Assembly: GCA_020063565.1 (NCBI GenBank) | Contig: JAICDB010000001.1 | Span: 97,056 to 161,055, forward strand | Source of the DNA: Clostridiales bacterium | GTDB taxonomy: Bacteria; Bacillota; DSM-16504; Desulfitibacterales; JAICDB01 | Reading direction: 5' to 3' | Length of the DNA stretch: 64,000 nt | In this document: one piece after another, positions 50,515 through 60,038 of the stretch | Layout: each line of letters opens with the position of its first letter | How positions within the stretch are numbered: the first letter of the stretch is position 1 | Program-made: the position numbers and the translations under genes | The notes under the pieces: generated by a model | Told to the model about the DNA's origin: nothing | The model's input: only the letters and a program-made list of their open reading frames with translations | The model's database searches: none

Positions 50515-51003
50515 ATGACTGAAGAATTTAAGTTAAATCACTTTAATAAAGATGGCAAGGCGGTTATGGTGGACGTCAGCGAAAAAAGCGAAACTAAAAG
50601 AATTGCCGTTGCCAGGGGAAAAGTATCCATGTTTCCTGAAACCCTGGAATTAATAGAAAAGGGTGAGATGGGAAAGGGGGATGTTTTGGGAGTTGCAAGG
50701 GTAGCTGGGATTATGGCTGCTAAAAAAACATCTGATTTAATTCCCATGTGTCATCCCTTAATGCTTACAGGTTGTGACATGAAGTTTAAGATAAACAAGG
50801 AAAAATCTGAGATTGAAATAGAAGCAACTGTTAAAACAACAGGAAAAACTGGTGTAGAAATGGAAGCTTTGACAGCTGTTTCAGCTGCGGGACTAACCAT
50901 TTATGATATGTGCAAGGCAGTAGATAAAAAGATGGTTATTGGTGATATCCACCTTGCTAAAAAGACAGGTGGCAAAAGTGGAACATTCATCAATGAAAGA
51001 TAG
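50515..51003 (+). CDS. moaC: Cyclic pyranopterin monophosphate synthase
   Basis: [66 protein letters not shown]. Confidence 0.98.
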   Translation: MTEEFKLNHFNKDGKAVMVDVSEKSETKRIAVARGKVSMFPETLELIEKGEMGKGDVLGVARVAGIMAAKKTSDLIPMCHPLMLTGCDMKFKINKEKSEIEIEATVKTTGKTGVEMEALTAVSAAGLTIYDMCKAVDKKMVIGDIHLAKKTGGKSGTFINER

Positions 51004-51012
51004 GGTGCCACA

Positions 51013-51786
51013 ATGAAATGGTTGATGTATTTCTGCTGTGCTGTATGTGCATTTTTTCTGATAAGTCCTCTGGTGGCGCTACTTTTAGGCCCCTGGTTTC
51101 AGGTTGTAGCAGCCCTTGGAGACCCCGTTGTAGTGCAAGCTCTTATAACCAGTTTAAAGAGCACAGCAGTTTCGCTGGTGATAATCATACTTTTTGGACT
51201 TCCCGCTTCATATGTGATGGCGCGCTACCAGTTTCCCGGTAAGGGCTTTTTAGATACGGTCTTTGAACTCCCGCTGGTACTCCCGCCGGCAGTAGCAGGT
51301 TTATTGCTTTTAATAACCTTTGGGAGGAATGGCCCTTTAGGAAGATATCTTTACGATCTGGGGTTTCAAATACCATTTACACTTACGGCAGTTGTTATGG
51401 CCCAAATTTTTGTTGCAGCGCCAATTTTCATAAAATCGGCAAGAAACGGCCTGCAGGGAGTAGATAGGGACCTGGAAATTACTGCAGCTACACTAGGGGA
51501 TACACCCTGGCAAACATTTTGGAAAGTAACCCTTCCACTATCGTGGAATACGCTTCTTTCAGGTGCTATCTTGGCATGGGCCAGGGCGCTTGCAGAGTTT
51601 GGGGCAACCATTATGTTTGCCGGCAATTTGCCCGGTAAGACGCAAACTCTGCCCCTTGCAATCTACACTGCCATGGAAAAGGATCTGGATCTTTCTTTAG
51701 CAATTGCAGTCATTCTGGTGCTGGTTTCATTTTCTGTTTTAACAATTCTAAAATTATCTGCCGGTAAAGGTTGGAGGGAACTGTGA
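51013..51786 (+). CDS. modB: Molybdate ABC transporter permease
   Basis: LPLVLPPAVAGLLLL; EITAATLGDTPWQTFWKVTLPLSWNTLLSGAILAWARALAEFGATIMFAGNLPGKTQTLPLAIY. Confidence 0.96.
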   Translation: MKWLMYFCCAVCAFFLISPLVALLLGPWFQVVAALGDPVVVQALITSLKSTAVSLVIIILFGLPASYVMARYQFPGKGFLDTVFELPLVLPPAVAGLLLLITFGRNGPLGRYLYDLGFQIPFTLTAVVMAQIFVAAPIFIKSARNGLQGVDRDLEITAATLGDTPWQTFWKVTLPLSWNTLLSGAILAWARALAEFGATIMFAGNLPGKTQTLPLAIYTAMEKDLDLSLAIAVILVLVSFSVLTILKLSAGKGWREL

Positions 51787-52904
51787 TGCTCAGGGTAAAT
51801 GTTCGTAAAAATTGGGGAGATTTTAAGCTACAAGTTGATTTCAACCAGCAGCAGGGAGAATTGCTTACAATCCTTGGTCCTTCCGGTTGTGGGAAGTCAA
51901 CCCTACTAAACTTGATTGCAGGGGTAGTGGAGCCTGATGGTGGGGAAATAGAGTATGATGGTAAATTGTTATATAATGAATACCCTAAAATAAATGTTCC
52001 GGTTTATAAGAGAAAAATCGGCTATATACAGCAAAAAAGCAACCTCTTTCCTCATCTAACCGTTATGCAGAACATTGCATATGGGGTTAAAGGCAGCGCA
52101 GCCAAAGCGGAAATAAAAAAGGTTATGGATGTTTTGGGAATCGGCTTTCTTGCAGACAAAAGACCTTCTGAAATCTCCGGAGGACAACAGCAACGGGTTT
52201 CTTTAGCAAGGGCGGTGATGATAAAACCGAGAATTTTATTGCTTGATGAACCCTTCAGCGCTCTTGACAATTTTAGGAGATTAAGACTAAGGGAAACTCT
52301 GCTAGATATAAAAAAGAAATTCCAGATACCTATGATTTTTGTTACCCATGATTTGGAGGAAGCCTATCAACTTGGTGATAGGGTAGCGGTTATGAATAGA
52401 GGTCTTTTCCTCCAGATAGGCTCAAAGGATGAGGTCTTCAGGCAGCCTGTGAATACTGATGTAGCCAGGTTTGTAGGAATGAAAAATATTCTCCGGGGAA
52501 AAGTTACAGGATTATCTGCTAATGGCCTAGCAGTCCAGGCAGCCGGTATAACTTTAAAAACTCCTCTACACAATTGTAGTTGTGGGCAAAAGGTTACTCT
52601 GGGAATTAGGCCCGAAGATATTATGTTTGTAAAGGAAGATAAGGTAGTTGGGGAACAAATTAAGGACAATATTTTTTCTGCATGTGTTATTGAGAGAAGT
52701 TCCGGAACTCAAAACTGTAAGCTTATTTTACAGTTAATAGATAAGAAATTAAAACTGGAAATGCTCCTTCCGAATCATGTCATTGAAAAATACAACATTG
52801 ACATAGGCAGAAAAATTAGAGTTTCTTTGAAAAAAAGCTGTATTGCAGTTTTAGGTTCCGGTAATTCCGATACCACCGTTAATGAAGGAATGGCGGTGAT
52901 TTAA
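51786..52904 (+). CDS. modC: Molybdate ABC transporter ATP-binding protein
   Basis: GPSGCGKSTLL, ISGGQQQRVSLARAV, LLLDEPFSALD; C-terminal TOBE-like domain; start overlaps modB stop (TGATG). Confidence 0.94.
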   Translation: MLRVNVRKNWGDFKLQVDFNQQQGELLTILGPSGCGKSTLLNLIAGVVEPDGGEIEYDGKLLYNEYPKINVPVYKRKIGYIQQKSNLFPHLTVMQNIAYGVKGSAAKAEIKKVMDVLGIGFLADKRPSEISGGQQQRVSLARAVMIKPRILLLDEPFSALDNFRRLRLRETLLDIKKKFQIPMIFVTHDLEEAYQLGDRVAVMNRGLFLQIGSKDEVFRQPVNTDVARFVGMKNILRGKVTGLSANGLAVQAAGITLKTPLHNCSCGQKVTLGIRPEDIMFVKEDKVVGEQIKDNIFSACVIERSSGTQNCKLILQLIDKKLKLEMLLPNHVIEKYNIDIGRKIRVSLKKSCIAVLGSGNSDTTVNEGMAVI

Positions 52905-53483
52905 ATGTTGGATAAAACGGCAGTGATACTTGCCGGTGGCAAAAACAGCAGGATGAATTATAGAAATAAATCATTCCTGGAATATGAGGGCTTAAAATTT
53001 ATTGAAAGAATAATTAAAGAGGTGAGCGGTTATCGGGAAATCATTATTGTTTCCAATAACCCTTCCCAGTATGATTACCTGGGGGTTAAGGTTGTCAAGG
53101 ATATCATTCCGGGACATGGGCCTTTAAGCGGAATTCATGCCGGTTTAATAAATGCACAATACCACCATAGTTTGGTTGTTGCTTGTGATATGCCCTTTGT
53201 GAAGAAAGACTTATTAGAATACCTGGGAGAGATAGCAGAAGGTTATGATGTAGTTGTTCCGAAAACAGGACAATATTTGCAACCGCTGTGTGCAGTTTAT
53301 GGTAAAGGCTGCTTGCCCTCAATAGAAAGGTTTTTGGAAAACAATACCCACAAGATAATAGAATTTTATCCTGAAGTTAATGTTAGATATGCTGAAGATG
53401 AAGAATTAACAAGATTTAAGGGTTATGAAAGGATATTTAAAAATATCAATACTCCGGAAGATTATAATTTATATTGTAAATAA
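52905..53483 (+). CDS. mobA: Molybdenum cofactor guanylyltransferase
   Basis: AVILAGGKNSRMNYRNKSFLEYEG; GPLSGIHAGL; VACDMPFVKKDLL. Confidence 0.95.
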   Translation: MLDKTAVILAGGKNSRMNYRNKSFLEYEGLKFIERIIKEVSGYREIIIVSNNPSQYDYLGVKVVKDIIPGHGPLSGIHAGLINAQYHHSLVVACDMPFVKKDLLEYLGEIAEGYDVVVPKTGQYLQPLCAVYGKGCLPSIERFLENNTHKIIEFYPEVNVRYAEDEELTRFKGYERIFKNINTPEDYNLYCK

Positions 53484-53502
53484 AACGGAAAGGATGAGTT
53501 AA

Positions 53503-53991
53503 ATGACGCCAATCGTTTGTGTCGTAGGTAAATCTGATGTAGGAAAAACAACATTACTTGAAAAATTGATAAAGGAGTTGAAAAGGAGAAATTACAAAGT
53601 AGCTACAATTAAACACGATACTCATGGCTTTGATATTGACAAGCCGGGCAAGGATACCTGGCGCCATGCCCAGGCCGGTGCAGATACAGTTACAATCTCC
53701 TCTCCCAATCGTGTGGCAATGATCAAAAAGGTGGATGAAGAATGGGAGCTCGATAAATTAATTGAGCTTAACAGTGATGCCGATTTGATTTTAACGGAGG
53801 GTTATAAAAGAAGCAATAAACCTAAAATAGAGGTTTTTCGTTCAGAAAAATATCAAGAGCTGTTGTGTTCACCTGAAGAACTAATTGCAATTGCCAGCGA
53901 CGTAGACCATGATATACCCGGAGTTCCTGTTTTTGATTTGGATGATGCAGCAGGTCTGGTAGATATCATTGAAGAAAAGATCTTAAAGTGA
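53503..53991 (+). CDS. mobB: Molybdopterin-guanine dinucleotide biosynthesis protein B
   Basis: VCVVGKSDVGKTTLLEKLIKELKRRNYKVATIKHDTHGFDIDKPGKDTWRHAQAGADTV. Confidence 0.95.
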   Translation: MTPIVCVVGKSDVGKTTLLEKLIKELKRRNYKVATIKHDTHGFDIDKPGKDTWRHAQAGADTVTISSPNRVAMIKKVDEEWELDKLIELNSDADLILTEGYKRSNKPKIEVFRSEKYQELLCSPEELIAIASDVDHDIPGVPVFDLDDAAGLVDIIEEKILK

Positions 53992-53992
53992 G

Positions 53993-54136
53993 TGTTCGAA
54001 AAGGAGCACGAGAGACACGAGAAGTTCAAGGCGGCGTAGACTTTGAGCAGCGGAGCGTACATAGAAGTACGTGAGCAGCGTAGAAGTCAAGCCAACGCAG
54101 AAATTCGAAGTGGATTTCGCGCAGACTTTTCGAACA
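53993..54136. repeat. Palindromic miniature dispersed element (MITE/REP-like), complete copy
   Basis: Terminal inverted repeats TGTTCGAAAAG / CTTTTCGAACA; internal nested hairpin GACTT..CGTAC-ATAGAA-GTACG..AAGTC; higher G+C than flanks; related fragment at 59918..59953. Confidence 0.75.
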
Positions 54137-54160
54137 TCCTAGTAAAGAAATAGGAGGGAG

Positions 54161-55138
54161 ATGTTTGCTGTGCTTGATGGATACGGGCGCAAAATAGATT
54201 ACCTGAGAATATCTGTCACGGACAGGTGCAACTTAAGATGTATGTACTGCATGCCCGAAAAAGGTATAGATTTAATACCCCATGAAGAGATTTTAAGTTT
54301 CGAGGAAATATTTCGGGTAGTTAAAAGCGCCTCGCAACTGGGAATCAACAAGATTCGCATTACAGGCGGTGAACCGCTGGTAAGGGTGGGTTTGCCAAAG
54401 CTTATAAAGAGTATCAAGAGCCTGCCCGGTATCAGAGAAGTAAGCATGACTACTAACGGCGCCCTTCTGGAAAAACATATGGATGAACTCGACAAGGCTG
54501 GACTCAATAGGGTTAACATCAGTTTAGATACCCTGAATAAGGAAAAATACTTACGCGTTACCCGTCTTGGAGATTTGAATAAAGTTTTGCGCGGTATAAA
54601 GCTTGCCATTGAAAAAGGGTTAACACCTGTCAAATTAAATGTTGTAGTTACCAAGGAAATAAATTTTTCGGAAATAATGGATTTTGTGAAGCTTGGTGAA
54701 GAATTACCGCTGGATATACGTTTTATTGAGCTAATGCCAATAGGAGAAGGACGTAAATTTACCCATGTATCCAATGAAGAGATAAAAACGGCTATTCGGA
54801 AGCATCGGGAATTAATACCTTGCTCAGAAGTTAAGGGTTCCGGACCAGCCAAGTATTTTAAAACACCTTTCAGCCAAGGTAGCATTGGCTTTATCAGTCC
54901 GATGAGTCATGAGTTTTGTGGCACCTGTAATAGAGTGCGCTTGACTTCGGAAGGTTTTTTAAAACTCTGTCTGCATTGGAAAACAGGTATAAACTTAAAG
55001 GAATTTTTAAGAAGCGGAGTTAAAGATAAAGAATTAACGGAGATTATTTCAGAAGCTATTAAAGGAAAACCTGACAAGCACGGGTTTATCTCACGAAAAG
55101 TTTCGGATGGCAGGATCATGTCCCAAATCGGGGGTTAG
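54161..55138 (+). CDS. moaA: GTP 3',8-cyclase (radical SAM)
   Basis: ISVTDRCNLRCMYCMPEKG; IRITGGEPLVR; second Cys cluster CGTCNRVRLTSEGFLKLCL. Confidence 0.97.
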   Translation: MFAVLDGYGRKIDYLRISVTDRCNLRCMYCMPEKGIDLIPHEEILSFEEIFRVVKSASQLGINKIRITGGEPLVRVGLPKLIKSIKSLPGIREVSMTTNGALLEKHMDELDKAGLNRVNISLDTLNKEKYLRVTRLGDLNKVLRGIKLAIEKGLTPVKLNVVVTKEINFSEIMDFVKLGEELPLDIRFIELMPIGEGRKFTHVSNEEIKTAIRKHRELIPCSEVKGSGPAKYFKTPFSQGSIGFISPMSHEFCGTCNRVRLTSEGFLKLCLHWKTGINLKEFLRSGVKDKELTEIISEAIKGKPDKHGFISRKVSDGRIMSQIGG

Positions 55139-55149
55139 GAGGAAATAAA

Positions 55150-55581
55150 ATGGGTAAAATATTAGCTGTTTGCGTAAGTACTAAAAAAGGTGAGCAAAAA
55201 AATAACGTTGGCCAGGCAGAATTAATAGAAAACCATGGTATTAAAGGTGACGCACATGCAGGTGACTGGCACAGGCAGGTAAGCCTTCTCTCCCATGAAA
55301 AGATAGAAGAATTCAAGAAAAAAGGTATAGAAGTGGAAGAGGGTGACTTTGGAGAAAACCTTGTGGTGGAAGGTATTGACCTGGCCAAGCTGCCTGTAGG
55401 AACTAAGCTTAAAGCAGGTGAAGCGGAGTTGGAAGTTACTCAAATAGGAAAAGAATGTCATGATCGTTGTAACATTTATTATACGGTGGGAGATTGTATA
55501 ATGCCGCGTGAAGGTATTTTTACAAAGGTTTTAAAGGGCGGTATCGTTAAAGTTGGAGATGAAATTAAGGTGGTTGACTAA
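55150..55581 (+). CDS. MOSC domain protein
   Basis: ENHGIKGDAHAGDWHRQVSLLS; GDFGENLVVEGIDL; IGKECHDRCNIYYTVGDCIMPREGIF. Confidence 0.92.
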   Translation: MGKILAVCVSTKKGEQKNNVGQAELIENHGIKGDAHAGDWHRQVSLLSHEKIEEFKKKGIEVEEGDFGENLVVEGIDLAKLPVGTKLKAGEAELEVTQIGKECHDRCNIYYTVGDCIMPREGIFTKVLKGGIVKVGDEIKVVD

Positions 55582-55582
55582 A

Positions 55583-56392
55583 ATGTTAACAAAGCGAAAT
55601 TTGAAATATTTTTTTATAATAAGCCTTGTTATTTTATCTTTTGTGTCCGGTGCTTGCAGTGATAAGAGTGAGATAAACACCGGTAAGGAATCTCAGGAGA
55701 TAACAGTTTTTGCTGCTGCTTCTCTTACGGAAAGTCTGAAAGAAATTGTAGAAGAGTTTAAGAGAATTAATCCGGAATCAAATATACAGTTAAACCTGTC
55801 CAGTTCTAGCCGCTTGAGGGTCCAGATAGAACAGGGTGTCCAGGCTGACATTTATTTGTCTGCCAATAAAAGGCATTATGAGATCCTTAGGGAAAAAGGC
55901 TTTGTTGCAGAAGGCAAGAATTTTCTCTCCAATACAATGGTTGTAGTTGTTCCCCAGGATAATCCTGCTAATATAAATGATTTAATAGATCTTACAAAAC
56001 AATGTAAATTGGTTGTAGCACAAAAGGAAGTACCGGCAGGGAGTTATGCATTGCAGGTCCTCAATAATCTTGAAGAAAAATTTGGAACAGATTATAAGGA
56101 AAAAGTATTGGAAAATGTTGTATCCAGAGAAAACAATGTTAAGCAGGTCCTTGCCAAGGTTATCATTGGCGAAGCGGATGCTGCATTTGTATATTCTTCT
56201 GATATTACACCTGGTGTAAAGGGCAAGGTAAAACTGTTACAAATACCGGATGAATACAATGTCAAGGCTAGCTACTGGGCAGCTATACTAAAAGGTTCTC
56301 AAAATAAAGATAATGTTAAAGCTTTTTATGAATTCTTGACCGGTGAAAAAGGTCAGGAGATATTTAAAAAGTATGGGTTTACTAACGCATAG
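55583..56392 (+). CDS. modA: Molybdate ABC transporter substrate-binding lipoprotein
   Basis: Lipobox VSGACSDK; ITVFAAASLTESLKEIVEEFK; LSSSSRLRVQIEQGVQADIYLSAN; FYEFLTGEKGQEIFKKYGF. Confidence 0.95.
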   Translation: MLTKRNLKYFFIISLVILSFVSGACSDKSEINTGKESQEITVFAAASLTESLKEIVEEFKRINPESNIQLNLSSSSRLRVQIEQGVQADIYLSANKRHYEILREKGFVAEGKNFLSNTMVVVVPQDNPANINDLIDLTKQCKLVVAQKEVPAGSYALQVLNNLEEKFGTDYKEKVLENVVSRENNVKQVLAKVIIGEADAAFVYSSDITPGVKGKVKLLQIPDEYNVKASYWAAILKGSQNKDNVKAFYEFLTGEKGQEIFKKYGFTNA

Positions 56393-56458
56393 CCTTGACA
56401 AAAACTACTGTGGTGTAAAATCACCTTATAAGGGCATTATGATAACAGGGGGAATAAA

Positions 56459-56806
56459 ATGACTATTGGCAAATTTAACGTCAGAAATCTTTATTTTTAC
56501 CTGGTTTGTTTCATGAGCATCATTATCTTTGTCATGGGAACAGTTCAAGCCGTGGGAAACTTCTTGGATATTATGTATCCTGACCCTGATGGTCCCTGGA
56601 TTATTGAAAGATTTGATAAACAAGTGGAAGAAGGAATGATGACCTCCGAAGAGGCGGAGAAGAAGGCCGAGGAAATGCGAAGACTTGAGAGGGAAAGAAT
56701 GAAAGTGCGTAATATAAAGGATTTAGCTCAAAATATAACAATGATAGTTATTGCAATACCTTTATTTTTAGTTCACTGGCGACGTGTAGCAAACCAGGAG
56801 GAGTAA
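56459..56806 (+). CDS. Small membrane protein of unknown function
   Basis: Two hydrophobic segments flanking a charged region (EEGMMTSEEAEKKAEEMRRLERERMK); GGGGG RBS. Confidence 0.65.
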   Translation: MTIGKFNVRNLYFYLVCFMSIIIFVMGTVQAVGNFLDIMYPDPDGPWIIERFDKQVEEGMMTSEEAEKKAEEMRRLERERMKVRNIKDLAQNITMIVIAIPLFLVHWRRVANQEE

Positions 56807-56826
56807 GGAAAAAAAGAAGACTTGAG

Positions 56827-57104
56827 CAGAGACACAATTAAAAGGCAGTTCGGCAGGCATTGCTACAGCTACTTCTACATTTACTATTTTTATTGCTAAT
56901 TTTTTTGCAGTCTTTTTAAGGTACAGTTCTATTCAATGGGATTATGTTATTTTTTTATCTCTTGGTACCGTAATTTCGGCTAATCTTATTCCTCGCTTCA
57001 TACATAAAATCAAATCCAAATCCCTTTTAACAGGCTTTTGGATTTTAGTAATAGTATCTGCAATTCGCATGTTATTAAAAATCAGTGGGGTTGTATCTTT
57101 ATAA
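56827..57104 (+). pseudogene. C-terminal remnant of a TauE/SafE-type membrane transporter
   Basis: Open frame without start: LKGSSAGIATATSTFTIFIANFFAVFLRYSSIQWDYVIFLSLGTVISANLIPRFIHKIKSKSLLTGFWILVIVSAIRMLLKISGVVSL*. Confidence 0.65.
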
Positions 57105-57110
57105 TTGAAA

Positions 57111-57140
57111 TGCCCGTCTACAAAAGACGGGCACTTTTCC
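57111..57140. terminator. Terminator hairpin
   Basis: TGCCCGTCT-ACAAA-AGACGGGCA followed by CTTTT; serves converging transcripts. Confidence 0.75.
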
Positions 57141-57145
57141 TTAAA

Positions 57146-58477
57146 TTACTTTTCGCTTACAAACAACGGCAGAATCTTTCCTCCCAGGTTGGTAGTTATC
57201 ACATCGACCTCTGAAATCCTTGTATAAAATCCCTGCAGTTTGCCGTTAAAAACGTAAGGGGCTAAACTAACCTTGAAATTTTGCTTGTTCCCCTGGGGAT
57301 CAATAATGAATTCTTTTTCAGGGAGTTGAATTTTTCTTTGGACCAGGTAATTTTTATGTTGACCGCTCTCTACCAGGCTTTCTACCTTTTCAGCCCATTC
57401 CTTGTTACTGAATTCGCTTCCTGAATATACTCCCTTGCTTCCATAAGCATTATGGGGTTTTAACACATAATAATCCTTATTATGCAAAATTTCCTTTATA
57501 AGATCTGCTTCAGAAGTCAGTCGTCTTGTCCGGGGAATGTGGGTTTTAATAAAATCTATTTCTTCATTTGGAAAATATTTTTCCGCAAGGGGGTTACTTA
57601 AAAAGGTGAAGATGAGCTTGCTGTGGATGATTTGGGATCTTAAAGGTCCAACGATACATACTGCACCGTCTTTGTAAGCAGCAATAAGGTCAGTGATGCT
57701 TTCCCTATTTTGCAGCATTTCATCTGTAACGGCCCGGCGGTAGATAAGATCTATTTTATAATTGTTGTACCAGAGGCTGCCCTTTCTATATTTCAATTCC
57801 CTTGCGTCACAGATTTCCGTAGGTACGCCGCATTTATTAAAAACCTCCCGGAGCACTTTGAACTCCGATATGGTTGCAGATTCTTTAAAATCTACTATTG
57901 CAATGTTTGGTTTTTTTGACCCTTCCAGGCTATCTTTTCCAAGAAACTCGCAATAATTTTTTAAAATTGCATCTAAGGTAGCTTTTCTGAGTTCAAGCAT
58001 CTCTAGTGAAAAGATTTTTTGAAGATCTTGACCTGTTTCAGTACCTAAATAGATTTCTTCCAGAGTATTTACTTCATTCATACCACTTGTACCATCAGTA
58101 TTGAATTCACAGAATTTATATTCTCCATCTTTATAAAAAGCATCATAGCGAGAGATGGGAAAAGGAAATCTATAGCCCGGATTTATCTCTATCCATTCCT
58201 GCAAGGTGGCGGGAAATTCAAAAAAATCCTGTACTTCTTGATTATTAAGATAAATGTCTACCGTTTTCAGCAGAATTTCAGCCATTTTTTCCGCTTTACT
58301 TTTCATGAATTGAAAATCTTTCTTAGTAATGACAACCGGATGAAAAACAGTAGGCAGACTTTTTCCTGCTAGTTTAGTATTACTGTTTTCTATGTCCCTG
58401 AAATATTGTTCATAACTGGCAATAAAAGCCGGCTTTCCGGCTAATTTTTCAAGATATTTATCAAACTCACGATACAT
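57146..58477 (-). CDS. Circularly permuted ATP-grasp / glutathionylspermidine-synthase-like ligase
   Basis: YDAFYKDGEYKFCEFNTDGTSGMNEVN; DLIYRRAVTDEML; YVLKPHNAYGSKGVYSG. Confidence 0.75.
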   Translation of the reverse strand: MYREFDKYLEKLAGKPAFIASYEQYFRDIENSNTKLAGKSLPTVFHPVVITKKDFQFMKSKAEKMAEILLKTVDIYLNNQEVQDFFEFPATLQEWIEINPGYRFPFPISRYDAFYKDGEYKFCEFNTDGTSGMNEVNTLEEIYLGTETGQDLQKIFSLEMLELRKATLDAILKNYCEFLGKDSLEGSKKPNIAIVDFKESATISEFKVLREVFNKCGVPTEICDARELKYRKGSLWYNNYKIDLIYRRAVTDEMLQNRESITDLIAAYKDGAVCIVGPLRSQIIHSKLIFTFLSNPLAEKYFPNEEIDFIKTHIPRTRRLTSEADLIKEILHNKDYYVLKPHNAYGSKGVYSGSEFSNKEWAEKVESLVESGQHKNYLVQRKIQLPEKEFIIDPQGNKQNFKVSLAPYVFNGKLQGFYTRISEVDVITTNLGGKILPLFVSEK

Positions 58478-58501
58478 AACATCATCCCGTCCTTAACTTA
58501 T

Positions 58502-59866
58502 TTAAATTAAAATTTTATCTCTAATTTTTAGAATGTCCTGACCGTTCTTTTCCCATAAGTTTAGCAGTTCTTCTGCAGGAGAACATTTTTTGTCAAACAG
58601 ATACTCTTCAAGGGGGCTTAAATACTTTAGATCGTTGCTGTTGGCAACCTTACCTTCCTCGGCAAAATCTTTGAGACAATTTTGTGCAATTTTATAGATT
58701 TCCTGAGCAAGTTCCAAAACCTTCCTGCCTTTAAAGACTGTTTGTAGTCCTGTTTTAGTAACCTTATTCTTGAGTGCAACAATTTCTTCAAATGATATCC
58801 CCTCAAAGAGAGACAGGGTATTGTGACGTGTTTTGGGACAATAGAATAATCCTTTAATTAGGGCGGGAATGGTAGGTACCAGTTCCGGTTTTTGGCAGTC
58901 ACAAGATCTGATTTCTATATAATTTTTTACCCTTACTTCGGGAAATGCGAATGATGTATGCATTTCCCAATCAGCCATTGTTGCATTTTCCTTTTTTAAG
59001 TATTCCTTAAATGTTATCCCGTGCATAGGTATTACTTCATTTCCAGCTATTCTCAAAACCATGGGCACGTTAAGTAGGTATTCCACATAGTCATCATAGG
59101 AAAAGCTTTTTTTAAAGGGAGCTGGCACTATGCCGCACCTGTCGTCATCGGTATGTTCCCAGATGTGTCCCCTGTATGAAAGATAGCCTGAAAATTTGTT
59201 TTGTTTAAGTGGTGAGTTTGCATATATTGCATAGAGAACCGGTACAAGATAGGAAGCAAGCAGCATTTTTTCTCTAAAATCATCTTCAGAGCAGTAATCA
59301 ATACTTGCCTGGACGGTAGCAGTAAGCTTCATCATATGGTGTGCCAGATGACCGCCGTAATCTGCAAAATACTTGGATAGTATCTTATACCTGCCTTTAG
59401 GCACCCATGCGGTATTTTCTAACGTATTTAAAGGTTGATAACCTAGTGGTAGAAGACCTACCCCCAAGGGTTCACATACAGATTTTAACTCTGTAATAAA
59501 TTTATTGTATTCAGTGATGCAATCTTTTAAATGCATACAGGCTGTACCGCTAAGCTCCAATTGTCCTGCAGGTTCCATGGTGACATTGGCAGTTTTGTCT
59601 GATAAGCCTATTATATGTAACTTTTCCAATACTGGCTCCCAATTGAAATTTGCTGCCACTTCTTTCAAAATCTTTTCAATTCCCCTATCGCCATAATAGG
59701 GGACTAACTCCAGGGTTTCCTTGTCAACGATAAACACTTCACATTCTAAGCCAACTTTACAATTTTCCGGAGAAGATTCACCCTGCTTAAAATAATCAAC
59801 GAGTTGAGATCGATCTATAATTTGCTGTGAATTATCCATTGATTTATATTCCTCCTGAGAAATCAA
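58502..59866 (-). CDS. Glutamate-cysteine ligase family 2 (plant/EgtA-type)
   Basis: VGLECEVFIVDKETLELVPY; TMEPAGQLELSGTACMHLKDC; HHMMKLTATVQASIDYCSEDDF; VRVKNYIEIRSCDCQ. Confidence 0.85.
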   Translation of the reverse strand: MISQEEYKSMDNSQQIIDRSQLVDYFKQGESSPENCKVGLECEVFIVDKETLELVPYYGDRGIEKILKEVAANFNWEPVLEKLHIIGLSDKTANVTMEPAGQLELSGTACMHLKDCITEYNKFITELKSVCEPLGVGLLPLGYQPLNTLENTAWVPKGRYKILSKYFADYGGHLAHHMMKLTATVQASIDYCSEDDFREKMLLASYLVPVLYAIYANSPLKQNKFSGYLSYRGHIWEHTDDDRCGIVPAPFKKSFSYDDYVEYLLNVPMVLRIAGNEVIPMHGITFKEYLKKENATMADWEMHTSFAFPEVRVKNYIEIRSCDCQKPELVPTIPALIKGLFYCPKTRHNTLSLFEGISFEEIVALKNKVTKTGLQTVFKGRKVLELAQEIYKIAQNCLKDFAEEGKVANSNDLKYLSPLEEYLFDKKCSPAEELLNLWEKNGQDILKIRDKILI

Positions 59867-59917
59867 AAACTTTAGGTATCTTTATATTGTATACCAAAAT
59901 GCAACATTGGTTCAAGA

Positions 59918-59953
59918 GGATGTTCGATAAGTCCGCGCAAAATCCATTTCGAA
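59918..59953. repeat. Truncated, diverged end of the 53993..54136 element (reverse orientation)
   Basis: GGATGTTCGATAAGTCCGCGCAAAATCCATTTCGAA matches the reverse complement of the right end of the full element at 32 of 36 positions (counted by eye). Confidence 0.75.
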
Positions 59954-60038
59954 TATTTTCTTTCTTAATTCCAAGCATAAAATACTCCTTTATGATAAAA
60001 TTAATAATTAAAAATGGCATATCTAGGGGGAATTAGTA

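Noticed and set aside
54199-54885. 228-aa minus-strand ORF
   Set aside because: Antisense to moaA, whose Cys motifs are unambiguous.
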